NCBI RefSeq assembly: GCF_928382285.1
Contig: NZ_CAKMSS010000001.1
Location: 248,001-312,000, forward strand
Direction of reading: 5' to 3'
DNA from: Rothia nasimurium
Lineage (GTDB): Bacteria; Actinomycetota; Actinomycetes; Actinomycetales; Micrococcaceae
DNA length: 64,000 nt
Positions 59,053-64,000 of the stretch are shown in pieces. The position numbers and the translations under genes are program-made. Every line of letters starts with the position of its first letter. Position 1 is the first letter of the stretch. Below the pieces are notes generated by a model that did no database searches, had not been told where the DNA came from, and worked only from the letters and a program-made list of their open reading frames with translations.

Positions 59053-62000
59053 ATGAGTCACACCATGCTCGGCAGTGCAGTCCACGCCGATAAGACCTTC
59101 ACCCAGGACCCCCACACCCTCGGGCACGCCCCCTCACCCTTCACCACTTTCGCCTCCATTCCGGAGACCACCGGCCTCTATAGCCCGGAGAACGAAAAGG
59201 ACGCCTGCGGTCTGGCCATGATTGCCACCTTGCGCGGCACCCCCGGCCACGACATCGTTGATCACGCCCTAACCGCCCTGCGTCGTCTGGAACACCGCGG
59301 TGCGGTCGGCGCGGACGAAGGCACGGGCGACGGCGCCGGTATTCTCCTACAGATTCCCGATGCCTTCTTGCGCGAGGTCGTTGATTTTGACCTGCCCGAA
59401 CTGGGTAAATACGCCGTAGGTACCGCCTACCTGCCCACCGGCGGTGAAAACGCCGAAGAGCTCAAAGAGGGCCTGACCCAGATTGCCCAGCGCGAGGGCC
59501 TGCGGGTGCTCGGCTGGCGCGAGGTGCCCGTCAATGCGGATATCGTGGGTAAGGCTGCCCGCGAGGTCATGCCCTACTTCGTGCAAATGTTCATTGCAGA
59601 AGCCTCAGGCGAGGATCTGGACGCCGTCAACGCCCCCTTTACCGGTCACATCCCGGTGGTCAACCTGGACGAAGATTCAGAGCGCCGCCAGCTGGACCAG
59701 AAGGCCTTCCGCGTGCGCAAGCGGGCCCAGCACAAGCTCGGCGTCTACTTCCCCTCCTTCTCCTCGCGCACCATCGTCTACAAGGGTATGCTGACCACCG
59801 CCCAGCTGGAACCCTTCTACCCGGATCTTTCTGACCCGCGGTTTGCCACCAAGCTGGCGATCGTCCACTCGCGTTTCTCCACCAACACCTTCCCCTCCTG
59901 GCCCCTGGCCCAGCCCTTCCGCACCATCGCCCACAACGGTGAAATCAACACGGTCAAGGGCAACCGCAACTGGATGCGCGCTCGCCAGTCCCAGCTCAAG
60001 TCCCCGGTACTGGGCCGCAACCCCGAAGAGCTCTTCCCGATATGCTCCGTGGGTGCTTCTGACTCCCAGAGCTTCGACGAGGTTGCTGAACTGCTGATGC
60101 TCTCGGGTCGCTCGGCTGCCCAGGTGCTCATGATGATGGTTCCCGAGGCCTGGGAAAACCATGAAACCATGGACGAGGACCGCCGCGCCTTCTACCGCTA
60201 CCACTCCTCCCTCATGGAGCCCTGGGACGGACCTGCCGCTATCGCCTTTACGGACGGCGATAACGTCGGTTCCGTGCTGGACCGCAACGGTTTGCGCCCC
60301 GGCCGCTACTGGGTTACTGATGATGGCCTGGTCATTCTGGCCTCAGAGGTCGGCGTGGTCGACATGCCCGAAGAGAAGATCGTTGAGAAGGGCCGCGTTT
60401 CGCCCGGCAAGATGTTCTTCGTTGACACCAAGGCAGGACGCCTGGTGCCCGACGAAGAGGTTAAGGCAGCTGTTGCTGCCGAGCAGCCCTGGAAGCAGTG
60501 GGCCGATGAGAACATCGTTGACCTGGCTGATCTGCCCGAGCGCGAGCATATCCGCGCCTCCCGCAAGTCGATTCTCAAGCGTCAGCAGACCTTCGGCTAC
60601 ACCGAAGAGGAGCTGCGTAAGATTCTCGCCCCGATGGCCAAGACTGGCGCTGAGCCCATCTACGCCATGGGTACCGATACCCCCATTGTGGTGCTGTCTA
60701 CCCGCCACCGCCTGCTCTTTGACTACTTCGTGCAGTCCTTTGCCCAGGTGACCAACCCGCCGCTGGACTCCATCCGTGAAGAGCTGGTGACCAGCCTCAA
60801 GACCTCTATCGGTGCCGACGGCAACCTGCTGCGCAACGGCCGCGTCAAGGTCCAGCACGTGGGGCTCAACTTCCCCGTCATCAATAACGACGAGCTCGAT
60901 AAGATTGCCCACATTGAGGACGAGGACGGCATGCCCGCCGCTCTCAAGGTCAGCGGCCTTTACCCGGCTCACGGGGGAGAAGAAGCCCTGCGCGCCCGTA
61001 TCGCTGAAATCTGTGAAAAGGTTTCTGCCGCGGTAGAACGCGGCGTACAGTTCCTGATTCTTTCAGACCGAAACTCCAACGGCGCCTGGGCGCCCATCCC
61101 GTCCCTGCTGCTGACCAGCGCCGTCCACCACCACCTGCTGCGTTCAGCAACCCGCACCAAGGTTGCCCTGATCGTTGAAGCCGGTGACGTGCGCGAAGTC
61201 CACCACGTTGCTACCCTCATCGGCTACGGCGCCTCAGCCGTCAACCCCTACCTGGCTATGGAATCGGTCGAAGAACTGGTCGCCCAGGGCGAGATTACCG
61301 GGGTGACCGAGTCTGAGGCGGTCTACAACCTGATTAAGGCTTTGGGTAAGGGCCTGCAGAAGATTATGTCCAAGATGGGCATCTCCACCGTCTCCTCCTA
61401 CTGCGGGGCCCAAACCTTTGAGGCCCTGGGCCTGTCCCAGAGCCTGGTTGACCAGTACTTCACCGGCACCCACTCCCAGATGAACGGTGTGGGGCTGAAC
61501 GTCATCGAAGCTGAGGTTCGTAAGCGTCACCACGATGCCTACCCCGACGACGGTGTTGCCGTACCCCACCGCGCCCTGGAAACCGGCGGCGAATACGACT
61601 GGCGTCGCGAGGGCCCGCCCCACCTCTTCAACCCCCAGACCATCTTCCGTCTGCAGCACTCGACCAAGACCCGTCGCTACGACATCTTCAAGTCCTACAC
61701 CAAGCTGGTTGACGACCAGGCCAAGGACCTGATGACCCTGCGCGGCCTCTTCACCTTCACCGAAGACCGCACCCCCATCTCCATCGACGAGGTTGAGCCC
61801 GTCAGCGAGATCGTCAAGCGTTTCTCCACCGGTGCTATGAGCTACGGCTCTATCTCCAAGGAAGCCCACGAGACCCTGGCAATTGCCATGAACCGCCTGG
61901 GCGCTAAGTCCAACACCGGCGAGGGCGGTGAGGACGTCGACCGTCTGCTCGACCCCGAGCGTCGCTCCGCTATCAAGCAGGTAGCCTCCGGCCGCTTCGG

Positions 62001-63753
62001 CGTCACCTCCCTCTACCTGACCAACGCCGACGACATCCAGATCAAGATGGCCCAGGGCGCTAAGCCCGGTGAGGGCGGTCAGCTCATGGCTCAGAAGGTC
62101 TACCCCTGGGTGGCCAAGACCCGTCACTCCACCCCCGGTGTCTCCCTGATTTCGCCCCCGCCCCACCACGATATCTACTCCATCGAGGACCTCGCCCAGC
62201 TCATCTATGACTGCAAGCGGGCTAACCCGTCCGCCCGCGTTCACGTGAAGCTGGTGTCTGAAATCGGTATCGGCACCGTGGCCGCAGGCGTGACCAAGGC
62301 TAAGGCGGACGTCGTGCTCATCTCGGGCCACGACGGCGGCACCGGTGCAGCCCCGCTCAACTCCCTCAAGCACGCAGGTGCCCCCTGGGAGCTCGGCCTG
62401 GCTGAAGCCCAGCAGACCCTCATGATCAACGGCCTGCGCGACCGCGTCGTCGTCCAGGCGGACGGCCAGCTCAAGACCGGCCGCGACGTCATCATCGCCG
62501 CCCTGCTGGGCGCCGAAGAATACGGCTTCGCCACCGCACCCCTGGTCGTCGAAGGCTGCATCATGATGCGCAAGTGCCACCTGGATACCTGCCCTGTGGG
62601 CGTTGCCACCCAGAACCCCGACCTGCGTGCCCGCTTCACCGGCCAGGCAGACCATGTGGTCAACTTCTTTGAGTTCATCGCTGAAGAGGTGCGCGAATAC
62701 CTGGCCCAGCTGGGCTTCCGCACCCTGGACGAAGCTATCGGCCACGCCGAGGTACTCGACATGTCCCAGGCTATCGACCACTGGAAGGCCGACGGTCTTG
62801 ACCTGACCAAGGTGCTCACCTCCACCGCCGTGGAATACGAGGGTCAGGGCATCCGCCACCTCAAGGACCAGGACCACGAACTCGACCAGCATATCGACAA
62901 CACCTTCATCGCAGCTGCCCAGGAAACCCTGAGCGACCGCACCCCGGTTGCTATCGACTCACCGGTGGTCAATACCGACCGCTCCGTGGGCACCATGCTG
63001 GGCCACACCGTCACCAAGACCTTCGGCATTGAGGTATTGGACCACGACTCCATCACCCTCAACCTCACAGGCCACGCCGGCCAGTCACTGGGCGCCTTCC
63101 TGCCCCAGGGCATCACCATCCGCCTAACCGGTGACTCCAACGACTACGTGGGCAAGGGTCTCTCCGGTGGTCGCATCATCGTGGCTCCGGACGCGGCAGC
63201 TCCCCTGGTTGCCGAAGAGAACGTGGTTGCCGGTAACGTCATTGGCTACGGCGCTACCAGCGGCGAAATGTTCATCCGCGGTATCGTCGGTGAACGTTTC
63301 TTAGTCCGTAACTCAGGGGCAACCGCCGTCGTTGAAGGTATTGGCGACCACGGCTGTGAGTACATGACCGGTGGTAAGGCCCTGATCCTGGGCTCAACCG
63401 GCCGCAACTTTGGTGCGGGCATGAGCGGTGGCACCGCCTACGTGCTCGACCTCGACATGGCCAAGGTTAATAAGCAGTCCCGCGAATCCGGCGAACTAGG
63501 CTTCCTGGAACTAACCGAGGACGACCGCGCCGAGGTTGCCCAGCTGCTGACCCGCCACCACACCGAGACCGGCTCGACCCTGGCGTCCGCCCTGCTCGAA
63601 GACCTGGAGGGCACCTACGCCCGCATCACCAAGGTACTGCCGCGCGACTTTGCCGCCGTACAAGCTATCCGCGCCGAGGCCGAAGCCGCCGGCGAAGACA
63701 CCGAATCTATGCAGGTTTGGAACAAGATTTTGGAGGTGACCGCTCGTGGCTGA
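59053..63753 (+). CDS. gltB: Glutamate synthase (NADPH) large subunit
   Basis: 1566 residues. After a 55-residue N-terminal extension, [11 protein letters not shown] supplies the Cys nucleophile of the glutamine amidotransferase domain, with [20 protein letters not shown] and [15 protein letters not shown]. The central domain and the FMN-binding synthase domain ([64 protein letters not shown] for the 3Fe-4S cluster) follow, then the C-terminal beta-helix (GGTAYVLD). It transfers the glutamine amide to 2-oxoglutarate. The stop overlaps gltD by 8 bases. Confidence 0.98.
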   Translation: MSHTMLGSAVHADKTFTQDPHTLGHAPSPFTTFASIPETTGLYSPENEKDACGLAMIATLRGTPGHDIVDHALTALRRLEHRGAVGADEGTGDGAGILLQIPDAFLREVVDFDLPELGKYAVGTAYLPTGGENAEELKEGLTQIAQREGLRVLGWREVPVNADIVGKAAREVMPYFVQMFIAEASGEDLDAVNAPFTGHIPVVNLDEDSERRQLDQKAFRVRKRAQHKLGVYFPSFSSRTIVYKGMLTTAQLEPFYPDLSDPRFATKLAIVHSRFSTNTFPSWPLAQPFRTIAHNGEINTVKGNRNWMRARQSQLKSPVLGRNPEELFPICSVGASDSQSFDEVAELLMLSGRSAAQVLMMMVPEAWENHETMDEDRRAFYRYHSSLMEPWDGPAAIAFTDGDNVGSVLDRNGLRPGRYWVTDDGLVILASEVGVVDMPEEKIVEKGRVSPGKMFFVDTKAGRLVPDEEVKAAVAAEQPWKQWADENIVDLADLPEREHIRASRKSILKRQQTFGYTEEELRKILAPMAKTGAEPIYAMGTDTPIVVLSTRHRLLFDYFVQSFAQVTNPPLDSIREELVTSLKTSIGADGNLLRNGRVKVQHVGLNFPVINNDELDKIAHIEDEDGMPAALKVSGLYPAHGGEEALRARIAEICEKVSAAVERGVQFLILSDRNSNGAWAPIPSLLLTSAVHHHLLRSATRTKVALIVEAGDVREVHHVATLIGYGASAVNPYLAMESVEELVAQGEITGVTESEAVYNLIKALGKGLQKIMSKMGISTVSSYCGAQTFEALGLSQSLVDQYFTGTHSQMNGVGLNVIEAEVRKRHHDAYPDDGVAVPHRALETGGEYDWRREGPPHLFNPQTIFRLQHSTKTRRYDIFKSYTKLVDDQAKDLMTLRGLFTFTEDRTPISIDEVEPVSEIVKRFSTGAMSYGSISKEAHETLAIAMNRLGAKSNTGEGGEDVDRLLDPERRSAIKQVASGRFGVTSLYLTNADDIQIKMAQGAKPGEGGQLMAQKVYPWVAKTRHSTPGVSLISPPPHHDIYSIEDLAQLIYDCKRANPSARVHVKLVSEIGIGTVAAGVTKAKADVVLISGHDGGTGAAPLNSLKHAGAPWELGLAEAQQTLMINGLRDRVVVQADGQLKTGRDVIIAALLGAEEYGFATAPLVVEGCIMMRKCHLDTCPVGVATQNPDLRARFTGQADHVVNFFEFIAEEVREYLAQLGFRTLDEAIGHAEVLDMSQAIDHWKADGLDLTKVLTSTAVEYEGQGIRHLKDQDHELDQHIDNTFIAAAQETLSDRTPVAIDSPVVNTDRSVGTMLGHTVTKTFGIEVLDHDSITLNLTGHAGQSLGAFLPQGITIRLTGDSNDYVGKGLSGGRIIVAPDAAAPLVAEENVVAGNVIGYGATSGEMFIRGIVGERFLVRNSGATAVVEGIGDHGCEYMTGGKALILGSTGRNFGAGMSGGTAYVLDLDMAKVNKQSRESGELGFLELTEDDRAEVAQLLTRHHTETGSTLASALLEDLEGTYARITKVLPRDFAAVQAIRAEAEAAGEDTESMQVWNKILEVTARG

Positions 63754-64000
63754 TCCCCGCGGTTTTCTGAAAGTAACCACCCGTCAAGACCGGCCTAAGC
63801 GCCCCGTGCCCGTGCGAATCCTGGACTGGAAGGAAGTTCAGGTCGCCCAGAACTCGGCTGTGCTCAAGACCCAAGCCTCCCGCTGTATGGACTGCGGCGT
63901 TCCCTTCTGCCACGTCGGCTGCCCCCTGGGCAACCTGATTCCTGAATGGAACGACCTGACCTGGCGGGAGCAAACCGAAAAGGCCGTTGAGCGCCTGCAC
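63746..64000 (+). CDS. gltD: Glutamate synthase small subunit, 5' part only
   Basis: GTG 63746 with GGAGGTG eight bases upstream. The first 85 residues ([20 protein letters not shown]) include the iron-sulphur cysteines [17 protein letters not shown]. It passes electrons from NADPH to GltB. The window ends within the gene. Confidence 0.95.
   Translation, partial: MADPRGFLKVTTRQDRPKRPVPVRILDWKEVQVAQNSAVLKTQASRCMDCGVPFCHVGCPLGNLIPEWNDLTWREQTEKAVERLH

Noticed and set aside
61234..62892. 552-residue minus-strand frame opposite gltB
   Set aside because: An antisense frame caused by the codon bias of gltB; the translation has no family features.

Overview
The window reads as chromosome of a moderately high-GC Gram-positive actinobacterium of the Micrococcaceae type; Rothia or a close relative is my inference. 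The reasons are gene content and order: hisI-trpE-Trp_oprn_chp / HGxxPAAW-trpC-trpB-trpA-lgt, def-fmt-rsmB-rpe, an FMN-riboswitch rib operon with a PnuC-type RibM, actinobacterial single-gene families (TIGR03085, HGxxPAAW), and frequent GTG starts. No rRNA gene, CRISPR array or complete insertion sequence was seen. The window opens inside a GNAT acetyltransferase gene and closes inside gltD.

Layout. 0.6-3.2 kb: six tRNA genes (Gly-Val-Gly, then Gly-Cys-Val) split by an antibiotic-resistance-type ABC-F gene that has its own leader peptide and alternative hairpins. 3.2-14.7 kb: housekeeping genes (MOSC protein, CapA-like lipoprotein, nuclease-fold protein, def, fmt, rsmB, Na+/H+ antiporter, rpe, TPR protein, MFS transporter). 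14.8-19.5 kb: riboflavin locus, FMN riboswitch-ribM-ribD-ribE::ribB fusion-ribA-ribH. 20.2-22.2 kb: hisE-hisG-hisF. 22.2-28.2 kb: a scarred defence island with a Phd/YoeB-type toxin-antitoxin pair, an AAA/DUF4143 protein with a C-terminal TIR-like domain, an Abi_2 (AbiD/F) HEPN gene behind a structured non-coding stretch, and three copies of the hsdR 3' end, only one attached to a longer (still truncated) gene. 28.2-35.6 kb: a defective prophage on the minus strand (truncated VRR-NUC, SNF2 helicase, ArpU/RinA-like regulator, HNH nuclease, P27 terminase small subunit, broken metK) into which a 792-residue peptidoglycan-binding/DUF1906 protein gene and a small membrane gene are inserted. 35.6-41.7 kb: phzF-like gene, DUF2087 protein, TIGR03085 protein, lytic transglycosylase, then hisI-trpE-trp-associated membrane protein. 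41.7-50.9 kb: a histidine-utilisation island (hutC, hutU-I-G-H) plus three tandem paralogous lipoproteins, lying inside the otherwise conserved trp operon. 51.1-55.5 kb: HGxxPAAW-trpC-trpB-trpA-lgt. 55.6-64 kb: small membrane gene between two near-identical palindromic repeats, an aminoglycoside-phosphotransferase-like gene, adhP, and gltB-gltD behind a long leader.

How it works together: the conserved blocks make riboflavin, histidine and tryptophan and assimilate ammonia; the hut genes do the opposite of the his genes and carry their own repressor. The accessory blocks share a recurrent architecture. Several inserted genes are flanked by a duplicated piece of a neighbour (tRNA-Gly around ABC-F, hsdR 3' end around abi_2, the terminator plus 3' end of the phosphotransferase gene around the small membrane gene), and a REP-like palindrome recurs next to toxin-antitoxin-type genes and at one recombination joint. 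The best candidates for new biology are the ATPase-TIR gene with its tandem operators, the abi_2 leader RNA, the RibE-RibB fusion, and the ABC-F leader.
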